NCBI GenBank assembly: GCA_003649205.1
Contig: QMRC01000002.1
Location: forward strand, 84,770-148,769
From: Thermoprotei archaeon
GTDB lineage: Archaea > Thermoproteota > Thermoprotei > Thermoproteales > B15-G16
Direction: 5' to 3'
DNA length: 64,000 nt
Shown in pieces: positions 44,296 through 53,088 of this stretch. Position 1 is the first letter of the stretch, and every line of letters begins with the position of its first letter. Below the pieces are notes generated by a model. The model ran no database searches, was not told the DNA's origin, and was given only the letters and a program-made list of their open reading frames with translations. The translations under genes were made by a program, and so were the position numbers.

Positions 44296-46188
44296 CTATA
44301 TTGGTAGTTCGCTGATTTTTCTCGTTAGTAGTTCGTTTATTGTTCTTTCTGCGCATTTCTCAAGGTTTTCCCTTAATTTGCTTGGTATTTGTCCTGGTAC
44401 TTCTGGCGTGTATGTTGTTCTTACTATGATGAACATGAATGGTGTGTGGGCGTGTTTGTTGAGTATGGTGATGATGTTTTCTATTTTTGCTGTTTTGTTT
44501 CCTATTACTTCATCTAGTTTTCTGAAGGCGTAGTAGTTGATTAGTAAGTAAATGTCTACTTGTCCTAAATCTCTTCTTAGTTCGGGTCCGAGGTCTTCAT
44601 TTATTGTGTATTCTATGCTTGGTATGTGGTAAGTCAATATAGGGTCCATGAGTGCTCTATCTATTAGTAGGTGGCGAATCGCTGTTCCGATGTCTGTTTC
44701 CATGCCACTTGTCTTGCCTGTTCTTGCTATTCGTTGAATTATTTCTGCTAGGTGACTATAGTCCAGGGTTATTAGGTAGAAAGAGAAGTTTCCTACTTTC
44801 ACCAATGGTCTTTTGAGTACTTTTACGTTGAAGTTAAATGTCTTCACGTATAGGGAGTCGAACTTTGGGTCTAGTATTGTCTGTGTGAGTACTGTTATGT
44901 TCTCTACTAATTGTGTGAGGTCTGCTCCGCGGTGTATGAAGCTTAGCATTATGTCATCTATGTTGTATAGCGCCTTTATGTTGATTACTTTGCAGTACCT
45001 TAGTATTCTGGATGTGAGGTCAAGGAGTACTTGGTCGGGTTCTAGGAGATATGCTATCAGTGCTCTGGTTAGGGTCTCTAGTCCTGCTACTGCATGACCA
45101 ATGTATGAGAGTACCCTCATACAGGTGTATACTAATCTTGTGTAGAGGCTATCTAGTAGACTTCGTGTGAAACTTTCATAGATCTTCTCGTACAGTACTC
45201 CTCTCAGGTAACTTATTGCTTCTTCAAGTGCTGATGAGAGTTTTAAGGTAGGGGTTTCTCCTTGAAAATTGATTTCGATGTACTTTTTAGCTATCTTCTT
45301 ATCTTTCTCTCCTGTTCTTGCTCCTTTCAACAGCTCTTCTATGAATTTCCTTAGTTCCTTAAGTTTGCTCTCGAATGTTTGGTAGTGTTGTTCTTCAAGA
45401 AGGTATTTGTGTGCTTCTGTGTGGTGTGTGTCTCTGAGGATCCAGTCTAGTCTGTCAGAGTTTATTCCGCCTATTCCTTTGATTGAGCCTAATATCATTT
45501 GCATGACTCTGTACTTTAGCTTTAACTCTTTACTAGTGAGTTCACTGAATATTGGATCCCATTCTTCAACCACCACTTGAGCTATGATTTTTTGTACTAA
45601 ATTCCTCTCGTACTTAATTCTGCTCTTCCCTATGAACTCAGTAATTGCTCTCTTAAGCTGTTCATTTTCGAGGAGCAGGTATGTCGTTATTGCTAGATCG
45701 AGTTTTTTAGGTTCGAAAAGATACATCTCATACACTTCGGACATGTGGGATACTAGTCGTCCAGTTACTCCATCAAGTGCATGTCCAAGACCACTATGCC
45801 CAAGGTCGTGTAGGAGGGCGCTTGCTTTGAGTATTAAAACGTCCTCTTCACTTAGTATTTCGCTTATTTTACTATATGTACGTCGTAGTAATTGAGCTAT
45901 TGCTGATGCTATTTCCATGACTCCTATACTGTGTTCGAATCTACTGTGATTTGCACCTGGTATGAATAGGTACGTATGCGCTAGCTGCCTTATCTGCATT
46001 AATCTTTGTACTAGCGGTATCTTTATCAGTGATGTAAGTCCATCATCTATGATCACATTGCCTACTATTGGTATTCTGTATGTAAAGCTCTCTGTTTGTT
46101 CTTCCACATTAACTAACTTTGAGTACCTAATTTCGTACTCCCGTACTAGAAACCAAAATAGATCTTCTAAGGGCGTTATACTGAGCAT
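44296..46188 (-). CDS. SAMHD1/dGTPase-like HD-domain phosphohydrolase
   Basis: A 630-residue protein. QRLMQIRQLAHTYLFIPGAN then HSRFEHSIGVMEIA gives the first metal His (86). ALLHDLGHSGLGHALDG supplies His 127-Asp 128 and two further His, and INSDRLDWILRDTHH the last Asp. The QRL-x-x-I-R-Q-L leader is characteristic of SAMHD1-type dNTP triphosphohydrolases. The C-terminal 350 residues are helical and not recognised. It lies 12 nt downstream of the 46201-46635 gene and is probably co-transcribed with it. A second protein of this type is at 26723-28489. Confidence 0.85.
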   Translation of the reverse strand: MLSITPLEDLFWFLVREYEIRYSKLVNVEEQTESFTYRIPIVGNVIIDDGLTSLIKIPLVQRLMQIRQLAHTYLFIPGANHSRFEHSIGVMEIASAIAQLLRRTYSKISEILSEEDVLILKASALLHDLGHSGLGHALDGVTGRLVSHMSEVYEMYLFEPKKLDLAITTYLLLENEQLKRAITEFIGKSRIKYERNLVQKIIAQVVVEEWDPIFSELTSKELKLKYRVMQMILGSIKGIGGINSDRLDWILRDTHHTEAHKYLLEEQHYQTFESKLKELRKFIEELLKGARTGEKDKKIAKKYIEINFQGETPTLKLSSALEEAISYLRGVLYEKIYESFTRSLLDSLYTRLVYTCMRVLSYIGHAVAGLETLTRALIAYLLEPDQVLLDLTSRILRYCKVINIKALYNIDDIMLSFIHRGADLTQLVENITVLTQTILDPKFDSLYVKTFNFNVKVLKRPLVKVGNFSFYLITLDYSHLAEIIQRIARTGKTSGMETDIGTAIRHLLIDRALMDPILTYHIPSIEYTINEDLGPELRRDLGQVDIYLLINYYAFRKLDEVIGNKTAKIENIITILNKHAHTPFMFIIVRTTYTPEVPGQIPSKLRENLEKCAERTINELLTRKISELPI

Positions 46189-46200
46189 GCTAGTTCAACT

Positions 46201-46635
46201 CTACTTCACTGTGGCTTCTACTGCCCTATCGATTCTCCTAACATATTCGTCATAAAGTTTAACCTCGTGCCTAAAAGGAGAACCACTTATGAGTTTTGCA
46301 ATACGTTCAAGTGCTCTCCTGTCTCTTATCTTAACTACATTCCTCTTTTCATCATACTCTATTATTCCACACTCTGATAACGCCTTTAAGGCTGCTTTAA
46401 ATTCCTCTTCGGAGTCAAAGAGAGCTAATCTCTGTTCTCTCGGTAATTCCTCAAATACAATACGCTGGAGTTCACCGTACAAAATCTCTGTTACCTCTCT
46501 CTCACTACCCTCTCTTTCCTGTATCTTCCTTTCCATCTCAATCAAGAACTTACTTATTATGTAAGCAACGAAACCAAGCATTTTCTCCCCAGATAAACTG
46601 ATAGCAGCTTTTCTCTTAACCTTACCTACGACCAA
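46201..46635 (-). CDS. Small helical protein upstream of HD hydrolase
   Basis: A 144-residue protein. The segment EEEFKAALKALSECGIIEYD followed by EKRNVVKIRDRRALERIAKL has a winged-helix-like helix-helix-hairpin pattern. The 46901-47188 protein shares it (ENLERDLKYLSKLGIVKYNE, NEKVIEINEDYLKTLEQIAK). So the two are paralogues, perhaps regulators or adaptors for the HD enzyme. No recognised family. Confidence 0.6.
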   Translation of the reverse strand: MVVGKVKRKAAISLSGEKMLGFVAYIISKFLIEMERKIQEREGSEREVTEILYGELQRIVFEELPREQRLALFDSEEEFKAALKALSECGIIEYDEKRNVVKIRDRRALERIAKLISGSPFRHEVKLYDEYVRRIDRAVEATVK

Positions 46636-46900
46636 TTTATCTGCAATATCGTTTAACTTTGAAGTGTGCCGATGTATTAACTGCGACTAGCTGCTTTTAA
46701 ACCTTGCAACTCCTTTCATGATGAAAGTAGATTCACTGCTATTTCGTTGAGCCTTATTGCTCTGTGCTGGTCCTGTGCATCCATACTCACATTGTACGTG
46801 CTGAGGATAATTAACCTATGAACTGTGTTGGTAGTTAGTGAGATATGATCGATAAGCTAGAGTACCTTTGCTGCTCTCTTTATCCTCTCTAGGTACTCTC

Positions 46901-47188
46901 TCAGTAATGGCATTTTTCGATCAATGGATCGTTCTCTAGGTCCTTTGCTATTTGCTCTAGGGTCTTTAGATAATCTTCATTAATTTCAATGACCTTTTCG
47001 TTTTCATTGTACTTCACTATACCAAGCTTGCTAAGGTACTTCAGATCTCTTTCTAGATTTTCGTCAGATTCGTGGAATACTACTCCTTGTTCTCCCCATA
47101 CTCTGTTGAAGACGAATTCTGTGAATTCATTGAATTTGAGTTTTGTTTCCTTGGTTATGCCTTTTCTCTTTAGTAGAGAGTAGAGCAT
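46901..47188 (-). CDS. Small paralogue of the 46201 protein
   Basis: A 95-residue protein whose second half matches the C-terminal half of the 46201-46635 product (LGIVKYNENEKVIEI versus CGIIEYDEKRNVVKI). The first half (TKLKFNEFTEFVFNRVWGEQ) is shorter. It sits 265 nt upstream on the same strand. Possibly the start of the HD operon, possibly a separate unit. Confidence 0.55.
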   Translation of the reverse strand: MLYSLLKRKGITKETKLKFNEFTEFVFNRVWGEQGVVFHESDENLERDLKYLSKLGIVKYNENEKVIEINEDYLKTLEQIAKDLENDPLIEKCHY

Positions 47189-47761
47189 GTAGCATGTGTA
47201 GAGTCGTATTTTTTGACCCTTGTGTTGATTTCAAGTACTTTCTCTGTCCTCTTTGTTTTTCTCATGCTTGGGTATGGTGTTTGGTGGGTGCCTGTGTTAT
47301 GGTCTTAAATTTGTTTTTGGTTGTGTAGTTTATGGAGTATGAAGGTGATTAGTCTATCTGGAGTTGCTAGGTTTCTTGTCATGTGTTTTTGGTTCTAGTA
47401 TTTTGTCGATTTGTTTATGTGGGTTTTGGTGGTTTGTTTTTGCTTTTTCTTTCTTGGTTTGTATGTGAACATTTGTTTTAGAGTATTTGTTATCGGTGTG
47501 TAGGTCTGGGTTCATGCCTTTGTACTTGGGTACTACGTTGCTGCTGAGTACCTTCTCGTATGTAACTTGTGTTGGTTTAGTTGCTCTAGGTCTTCACATA
47601 TCTTTCTTGAGGAGAGTTCATAGGTTCGTTTTAGGACTTGTTCTCTGTATTCTCTTGTTTTGGCTATGTGTTCAGTTTCTATGTTGTGATATTCGGTTAG
47701 GAAGAGCTGTGTTGTGTGGATTTTGAGAGTAACTTTTTTAGAATGAGGGTAGGGCCTGAGT
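47189..47761. other. G/T-rich stretch, one weak minus-strand frame
   Basis: 573 nt without a confident gene. A minus-strand frame at about 47533-47740 (TEYHNIETEHIAKTREYREQ, VLKRTYELSSRKICEDLEQL) has a helical, coding-like look and could be a remnant. I would not call it a gene. Confidence 0.35.
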
Positions 47762-47998
47762 TTGGGATTTGAGATCGTGATTTCTGCTGAGGAGGCTATT
47801 GCGAAGGCTAGGCAGGTACTTAACAACATGGGTTTATCACTGCACTTCCTGTTTGAGGTTATACCGGGGAGAGAAGAGCTTCATGATGTGTGGTATGTAC
47901 GTGCGCATACGGCGGTTGGCGCTTTGGAGGTGGTTATTGATCGTAGTAAAGGTGAGGTTCTTGCTGTGAGGAGGCTTGTTAAGAAGGTTGAAGCATGA
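47762..47998 (+). CDS. Small PepSY-like protein coupled to PaREP1-like gene
   Basis: A 78-residue protein from TTG 47762. SAEEAIAKARQVLNNMGLSL, then DVWYVRAHTAVGALEVVIDR and KGEVLAVRRLVKKVEA: an alpha-beta-beta-beta fold as in PepSY-type domains. Its stop overlaps the next start (ATGA), so the two are translated together. Function unknown. Confidence 0.6.
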   Translation: MGFEIVISAEEAIAKARQVLNNMGLSLHFLFEVIPGREELHDVWYVRAHTAVGALEVVIDRSKGEVLAVRRLVKKVEA

Positions 47999-48393
47999 GC
48001 TTTAGGAATTTGTTGGAGTATGTGAGGTATCTTGAACTTGCGAGACAGTTACTGGATAACCTTGAGGAGCTTGAGAGGAGGGGTGATTTTAGGAAGGCTA
48101 GTGAGGTGTTGTGGGGTGCTGTAGTCAATTACACGAAAGCGTTATTGGCTTTAGTGTGTGAGAAGCCGGAGATTGTGAGGTCTATGAGACATAGAGACCT
48201 TAGAAGGGAGATGAAGTATATTGTGATGTCTGTAGGTGAAGATCCACACCTTGTAACTGAAATTGAGGCTCTTCACGCTAACTTCTATGAAGACTTCATG
48301 GATCCTGACGATTATCTGATGTATAAAAGGAAGGTTTTGAAGTATCTAAACATAGTTATGAGGAGAATTGAGCAAGTGTTTGAGCAATTTTAG
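47995..48393 (+). CDS. PaREP1/HEPN-like helical protein
   Basis: A 132-residue protein. ELERRGDFRKASEVLWGAVV then NYTKALLALVCEK corresponds to the D-x-x-x-A-S-E-K-L-Y-K-A-A-E core of PaREP1 proteins. MRHRDLRREMKYIVMSVGED and ALHANFYEDFMDPDDY replace the usual HVWGFHEA region, as in PaREP1/PaREP8-type variants. Coupled to the PepSY-like gene, perhaps a two-component module. Confidence 0.65.
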   Translation: MSFRNLLEYVRYLELARQLLDNLEELERRGDFRKASEVLWGAVVNYTKALLALVCEKPEIVRSMRHRDLRREMKYIVMSVGEDPHLVTEIEALHANFYEDFMDPDDYLMYKRKVLKYLNIVMRRIEQVFEQF

Positions 48394-48647
48394 GTATCTA
48401 GTCTCTAGACTTTAAGGAGTTTAGTAATCCCTTAGCTTTAGGTTAGTGGTTGTTTAGAGTTTGTGGAGAGTCATTGGATTTGGGTATGGGGAACTATGCT
48501 ATCTGTGTCCTTAATGCTTCAGTGGGGGGTCGTATCAAGCTTCATGGACTTCACTTGGTACCTATTACATTTTACATTTATTTAGCGAGTTGGTTCAGGA
48601 GTAAGATTGGGGTTTGGTAGTTAACGCCATAGCTCTCTATATTTCCG

Positions 48648-48800
48648 TTGGTTGTACCTGAGGTGTTTGAGGTTTGGGCTTTGTTGGATGAGTTGCGTAG
48701 GAGTGGTGGGTATAGGGGTTGTTTTGTTGTGGTTGATGTGTGTGAGGTGAGGGTTGTTATTGAGTATATTCTGGAGAGGTTTGTGGAGTTAGTTGTTTAG
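48648..48800 (+). CDS. Possible small protein
   Basis: A 50-residue reading from TTG 48648 (LVVPEVFEVWALLDELRRSG, then GCFVVVDVCEVRVVIEYILE). Amphipathic helices and valine strands look coding, but the region is so G/T-rich that Val-rich frames arise by chance. Confidence 0.3.
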   Translation: MVVPEVFEVWALLDELRRSGGYRGCFVVVDVCEVRVVIEYILERFVELVV

Positions 48801-49096
48801 TGTAATGGTTTTTATTCCTAGGGGTCTGTGTTAGGGTGCTTGGGGGAGGTGAGGGGACGTAGTTTTGGTCTGGCTGGGATTGAGTTGATGTTTAAGGTGG
48901 TGTCATTGGTTTTGGCTACAGCGGCTTGACTAAGATCTTTAGTCGTTTACCTGAATCTATTTCTGGTCGTTGCTGTGACTATGGTGTTGTTACTACCTTG
49001 TACGGGTTTCACGGGGATAGGCTCTACTTTCCATTTCTTTCTACTTTCTGGGAATTAAGTAAAGGAAGTAGTGTGAAGGGGAGGGGTGTAGGAGCG
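48801..49096. other. Stretch with a doubtful plus-strand frame
   Basis: A frame from about 48898 to 49111 reads GFGYSGLTKIFSRLPESISG and YGFHGDRLYFPFLSTFWELS. It has no start upstream of TTG 48926 and ends overlapping the minus-strand gene. Not called as a gene. Confidence 0.3.
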
Positions 49097-49510
49097 TTAT
49101 TCACGGAATGAGGGTACTCTAGTAAGTATGTCGTCGAGTGCTATTAATTCCTGGTCGAAGTCACTGGTAGATAGGGTTTCCTTTTCCTTAATCTTTCTAG
49201 CTATTTCCTCAATTATTTTGTAGAGTGTGTCTAGAACTTCTTTTACCATCTTTTCGACAGCTTCTGTCAGTTCTCTTGGACCTCCCATTAGCTGGTATCT
49301 GTATGAGAGGAGGGGTCTTAGTCTAGAGGGGAGTGCCATGAGTTGATTGTCTATTATTTTTAGTGCAGGTATGTTCTTCACCATGCCAACTGTCGTAATG
49401 ATTGCTGCTATATTGTACATGTAATCAAGTTCGAGTGCAGGAGAGTACTTGACCCTTTCTAGCTGTGTTTTAATTGCTTCAGCTATTTCTTCTCCTGCTA
49501 GATTAACCAT
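49097..49510 (-). CDS. Hypothetical helical protein, third gene of RHH operon
   Basis: A 137-residue all-helical protein (IAEAIKTQLERVKYSPALEL, ELTEAVEKMVKEVLDTLYKI). The last gene of a minus-strand set after the RHH-like gene at 49792-50001 and the small gene at 49577-49795. No family recognised. It could be the effector of a three-gene TA-like unit. Confidence 0.55.
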   Translation of the reverse strand: MVNLAGEEIAEAIKTQLERVKYSPALELDYMYNIAAIITTVGMVKNIPALKIIDNQLMALPSRLRPLLSYRYQLMGGPRELTEAVEKMVKEVLDTLYKIIEEIARKIKEKETLSTSDFDQELIALDDILTRVPSFRE

Positions 49511-49576
49511 GGGCTCATCTCAGGTGTTGATGGTTTTATACGTCTTACTAGCATAGCTGCATATATGTTTAGTAGT

Positions 49577-49795
49577 CTATCTCGTGCTTTTTTTGACTTT
49601 CTTTAAAGCTTCTTCGAGTTTCTTTCTCTCTTCTTCGCTAGTTGTTTTAGATAGAGCTTCTTCAATCATTCTCTCAGTGCTCATTATGTTAACTGCGAGC
49701 TTTAGGAGGTCCTCTATACGGGGGGTTGGAGAGACTGCGATTCTGTTAGTAGCTAATTCTATGTGTTTAGCCATTTCTTCGAAATTAGCTTTCAT
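49577..49795 (-). CDS. Small helical protein coupled to RHH regulator
   Basis: A 72-residue protein from ATG 49795, whose ATG overlaps the stop of the RHH-like gene (ATGA). MKANFEEMAKHIELATNRIA, then helices ending ERKKLEEALKKVKKSTR. An open frame of 12 more codons upstream belongs to the overlap. No family recognised. Confidence 0.55.
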   Translation of the reverse strand: MKANFEEMAKHIELATNRIAVSPTPRIEDLLKLAVNIMSTERMIEEALSKTTSEEERKKLEEALKKVKKSTR

Positions 49796-50001
49796 GTTTC
49801 TACACCTCTTATTGTTTGTGATTTGATCCATTTCCTAATTGCTTCTACGGGATCTGCAGTATTGTGTAGTAGTGCATCTATTACATCAGAGTACGTCACT
49901 TTCTCTCCATATTTGCTAACGTACTTTCCTACGATTTCTACTAGCTTTCTATGTACATCTTTCCTAATTTTTATCGTTACACCTTCTCTAACCTTATCCA
50001 T
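49792..50001 (-). CDS. Ribbon-helix-helix (CopG/MetJ-like) DNA-binding protein
   Basis: A 69-residue protein: GVTIKIRKDVHRKLVEIVGK then TYSDVIDALLHNTAD, the strand-helix-helix pattern of RHH repressors and antitoxins. First gene of the three-gene minus-strand unit, hence a likely autoregulator. Just upstream on the plus strand, agcgt-free A/T-rich DNA with the imperfect palindrome gttactaacgttagtaac (50011-50028) is a good candidate operator. Confidence 0.65.
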   Translation of the reverse strand: MDKVREGVTIKIRKDVHRKLVEIVGKYVSKYGEKVTYSDVIDALLHNTADPVEAIRKWIKSQTIRGVET

Positions 50002-50010
50002 ATCTTCACC

Positions 50011-50028
50011 GTTACTAACGTTAGTAAC
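50011..50028. promoter_or_regulatory. Perfect palindrome upstream of RHH gene, candidate operator
   Basis: gttactaacgttagtaac is an 18-base perfect palindrome ten bases before the start of the RHH gene at 50001. RHH autoregulators bind such sites, so this is the likely operator of the 50001-49097 unit. Confidence 0.6.
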
Positions 50029-50325
50029 ATCTCTTTAAATTACTTCCCCTATGTAAGCTTTGTGTTTTCTTGAGTTAGGTGTTTCTTCTGTTTTGTGGTT
50101 TGGGGGTTTGTACGTTATTGGTATGTAGGTTGTGTGGGTTGGTGTGGTGTTTCTAGTTGGAGGTGGTATCGCTAATGATCTTGATAGTGAGGTTGATCTT
50201 GAGTGCTCTGATCATGTAGGTTTCTGGTCCTGCTGCGTAAGTTGTTTGGGGTGGGTTTGTGGGAGTGTGCTGGGTTTGGTTTTGCTGCCTAGGATTGATT
50301 TAATTTATCGTGAGGTTTCCTTCTC
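50029..50325. other. G/T-rich stretch without recognised gene
   Basis: About 300 nt between the palindrome and the next plus-strand gene; nothing recognised. Confidence 0.35.
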
Positions 50326-50745
50326 GTGATGTTGTTAGGCGCTTCTTCTATGTGCTTGCTCAGCTCAATTACGGTGGTATGTGGTATTTTCTCGAATAGT
50401 GGTTCTTCTGTGTCTATTTTAACTGATAGAGATGCTCTCAGGGTCTTTGGGGGTGTTGGTAGGGTGCTTGAGCTAGCTAAACGTAGTCTTGTTGGTATTG
50501 GTGGGTATGCTAATACTTATGTTGTTGGGGATGTTGTTTTGAAGTTAGTTGATGTTTTTGATCATAGGGTTTCTGTAACGTTTAGGTTGTCGAGGTTGTA
50601 CGTTGTTACGCATTTGAGGAGATTTCGGGGGCGGGAGTTTAGGGATGCTGTATTTCAGGTACCTAGTTTGCTTGGAAGTGATGTGCTTCAGTGTGCACAT
50701 GTTGATTTGGATTACGTGGTGATGAGATTTTGGAGTTTGACGTGA
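50326..50745 (+). CDS. Hypothetical protein, possible kinase-like fragment
   Basis: Up to 139 residues. From about residue 35 the sequence ALRVFGGVGRVLELAKRSLV, IGGYANTYVVGDVVLKLVDV resembles a glycine-rich loop followed by the V-x-K strand of kinase-like phosphotransferases. The downstream catalytic loop is absent because the frame ends at 50745. Either a short unknown protein or the N-lobe of a lost kinase. First 30 residues doubtful. Confidence 0.35.
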   Translation: MMLLGASSMCLLSSITVVCGIFSNSGSSVSILTDRDALRVFGGVGRVLELAKRSLVGIGGYANTYVVGDVVLKLVDVFDHRVSVTFRLSRLYVVTHLRRFRGREFRDAVFQVPSLLGSDVLQCAHVDLDYVVMRFWSLT

Positions 50746-50827
50746 TAGCTATGTGGTGTAGATGCTGGGGTTTTCTGCAAAACAATATTATGTTGTGTAC
50801 TGGGAATTTAGGTGGTGGGTGCTTGTT

Positions 50828-52066
50828 GTGATTCGGTTTTTGAGACTCATTAACTTTAGGTTATTTGAGTATCTTGAATTGCCTCTCAATCAGGTGACAA
50901 TACTTGTTGGTAGAAATAATACGGGGAAGAGTACTGTGGTAGAGGCTCTTGCTATTGTACTGTCTTTGCCGAGGAGATTTCATGATGTGTTGGGTTTAGA
51001 TATTGTTGAGGTCATGGAGAGGTACAGAGGTGGATGTAAGTACCTTGTTAGGACTGGTGCGCCTTATTCAGAGGTAGAGCTTAGGCTAGATGATGAGACT
51101 ATTAGGGCGACTGTCTTGACTGGTCCGCTTCAGGATAAGGAGGGTCTGCTGAGGGAAGCTGGACATTTGTGGGAGGGTATTCTGCGGTTACTTATGGAGA
51201 GAGCTAGGACTAAGTTCAGAGAGAAGTTGAGGGATTTAGAAGCTGAGATTAGGGCACTAGAGCATAGGTACAGGATACTTGAGTCAAGAGCACTTGAGAA
51301 GAAGCTTGAGGCTTTGAGAATGCAGATGGAGGATCTTGTTAGGAGGGAGAGTGAGTTTGTTGCGCAGTATCTAAGGGAGGACTTGAAGAGGGAGGACCTT
51401 TTAGCTGCTGTGCTGCAGCGGGGGGATTCACTTCTTTGTGCAGGTTATGTGACTTTGAGAGATAAGGAAGTTGCAGTTGAGATATTTGACAGTGAGTGCA
51501 TAGTGAAGTTACCGCAGGTTCTAGTTCGAGTACCCTGGCTTAGGAGAGACCTAAAGGGTTTGCTCACAAGACTTGAGCAGGAGGTGGAGCCTCTGCTTAG
51601 GGTAGTGGAATTTCTCAGAAAGGAGGTCCCTTACTTCTGGGACTTACGTGGTGAGAAGATTGTGTTTAGGTTTGGTGAGAGGACTGAGATAGTGCCTTTA
51701 GATGCTACTGGTGATGGGTTGAGATCTCTAATAGAGCTTTTAGTTCCCATATCTCTTGGTGCGGAGTTAGTTCTTCTTGAGGAGCCAGAGCGCCACATGC
51801 ATCCGGGGTACCTAGATATCTACTGTCGAGAGTTAGTGAAGCAGTTGAGGAAAGAGAATGCGAAAACACAGTATGTAATTACGACGCATAGTCTTGAGTT
51901 CCTTAGAGACATTCTAGATCATGCACGGGAGGAAGAGGTATTGGACAAGGTAACAGTGGTTCGCCTCCATAGACTACCTGACGGTACGGTAGATGCTGAG
52001 GTAATTCCAGGAAAGGAAGCCTACAATGAGTTGGAGGAGCTAGGAAGTGATCTGAGGGGGATCTAG
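50828..52066 (+). CDS. OLD-like ABC-type ATPase
   Basis: A 412-residue protein from GTG 50828; the frame is open to 50762 but the family start (VIRFLRLINFRLFEYLELPL) is here. Walker A is GRNNTGKS at 28-35. A long coiled-coil insertion occupies about 120-190 (KLRDLEAEIRALEHRYRILE). The ABC signature region is GDGLRSLIELLVP, Walker B is ELVLLEEPERHMHPGYLDIY, and the His switch is ITTHSLEFLRDIL. This is the N-terminal ATPase of overcoming-lysogenization-defect (OLD) nucleases. Its stop lies in a G-run immediately followed, in the -1 frame, by a TOPRIM domain. Confidence 0.8.
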   Translation: MIRFLRLINFRLFEYLELPLNQVTILVGRNNTGKSTVVEALAIVLSLPRRFHDVLGLDIVEVMERYRGGCKYLVRTGAPYSEVELRLDDETIRATVLTGPLQDKEGLLREAGHLWEGILRLLMERARTKFREKLRDLEAEIRALEHRYRILESRALEKKLEALRMQMEDLVRRESEFVAQYLREDLKREDLLAAVLQRGDSLLCAGYVTLRDKEVAVEIFDSECIVKLPQVLVRVPWLRRDLKGLLTRLEQEVEPLLRVVEFLRKEVPYFWDLRGEKIVFRFGERTEIVPLDATGDGLRSLIELLVPISLGAELVLLEEPERHMHPGYLDIYCRELVKQLRKENAKTQYVITTHSLEFLRDILDHAREEEVLDKVTVVRLHRLPDGTVDAEVIPGKEAYNELEELGSDLRGI

Positions 52067-52101
52067 CTACGGGTTCTAGACTATGCCTTTGTGAGGGTTC
52101 A

Positions 52102-52650
52102 GTGGATGCTGAGCTATTGTGTGAGGTGTTTAGACGAATTGTAGGACGGGAAGCACGAGTACGGAGGTTTACAGAGAAGGATTCTGTCATTCGGAGACTT
52201 GTAAGTGAGGGACTTAAGGGGCAGCAATCAACGTGTAGTTTCATAATCGTTGAGGAGGGTAAACAGAGGTTACTCAGTAATGCTGCACTGCTTGTGTCAA
52301 AGCTTCGTAGTATCTCTAGGGATTTTAGCTTAGTACTCCTTGTGGATACTGATCATAACTATCCCGGTGATGTGGCTCAAGAACTTAGGAGGAGGATCAG
52401 CAATATCGTGAGACAGAGGTTTAGGACGGAATTTAGGCCTCAAATTGGTGTAGTTAAGTCTACAGAGCACTACTACGTTATAACTGTTACTTATCCTCGT
52501 GGTAGAGCTATAGTAATGCACTTAGTCACGGTACCTCAATCGCTTGAGCATTGGCTTAGCATGTATGGTAATGATGTACGTAGCCTGATAGCAAAGCGAG
52601 GCACTATTCCATGGCTACAGAACCTTTGTGAAGTGCTTCAGAGGCAGTGA
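52102..52650 (+). CDS. TOPRIM-domain protein, C-terminal half of OLD-like nuclease
   Basis: 182 residues from the first standard start (GTG 52102), but the domain begins earlier: the same frame from 52051 reads LCLCEGSVDAELLCEVF, whose Glu-Gly-x-x-Asp is TOPRIM motif I. There is no ATG, GTG or TTG before it. SLVLLVDTDHNYPGD is the Asp-x-Asp motif. Either the ATPase frame shifts by -1 at GGGGG (52056-52060) to give one OLD polypeptide, or a mutation split the gene, or a rare start is used. By family this would be a Mg2+-dependent nuclease acting with the ATPase in phage or plasmid defence. Confidence 0.65.
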   Translation: MDAELLCEVFRRIVGREARVRRFTEKDSVIRRLVSEGLKGQQSTCSFIIVEEGKQRLLSNAALLVSKLRSISRDFSLVLLVDTDHNYPGDVAQELRRRISNIVRQRFRTEFRPQIGVVKSTEHYYVITVTYPRGRAIVMHLVTVPQSLEHWLSMYGNDVRSLIAKRGTIPWLQNLCEVLQRQ

Positions 52651-52902
52651 TGTGGCTTTCTGCTTTCTCTATACCATCCGCGATATTGCTTGAGATAGTT
52701 GTCACGGTGCGATACCTGGTGTTGTTTGTAGTTCTTCACCATTTCTTCATTTCTGGTGTCTGGTTTCGGTGGAAGGTAGATTTTCATGGTACGTAGTACA
52801 CGTCGATCCAAGTAAAGTTAGCTAGAACAGTGAGGTGCGGGAAGTTGTACATTTATCGCAAATCTCTAGTTACCTTAAGACGTAAGCAACGTACTGAACG
52901 AC

Positions 52903-53088
52903 TTGAGTAATGCCTTGTTCACAGCGTTATCCATAGCTAAGTGGAATCAGCAGTACTACTCAGTAGCTCCAGATCTCGACATCAAGCACCAATTGCTCAC
53001 TGTGTTGAAGCAAGTCTCTTTTAAGGAAAGTGAGCTACTTCAAGATCAGTGGAGGATGGTCTTGCTATGGGTGAGGAGAAGGTTCTAG
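52903..53088 (+). CDS. Small hypothetical protein
   Basis: A 61-residue reading from TTG 52903: NALFTALSIAKWNQQYYSVA, then DIKHQLLTVLKQVSFKESEL. Helical, with an end (RMVLLWVRRRF) that overlaps the next small gene in another frame. One of a run of tiny genes at 52.9-53.9 kb. Confidence 0.4.
   Translation: MSNALFTALSIAKWNQQYYSVAPDLDIKHQLLTVLKQVSFKESELLQDQWRMVLLWVRRRF

Noticed and set aside
48898-49111. Plus-strand frame GFGYSGLTKIFSRLPESISG and onward
   Set aside because: No start in the right place, overlaps the end of a better minus-strand gene, no family.
50828-52650. Reading the ATPase/TOPRIM pair as a PARIS (AriA/AriB) defence system
   Set aside because: The TOPRIM part directly follows the ATPase stop in the -1 frame without a start, as in a split OLD protein; no AriB-like DUF4435 features are visible.
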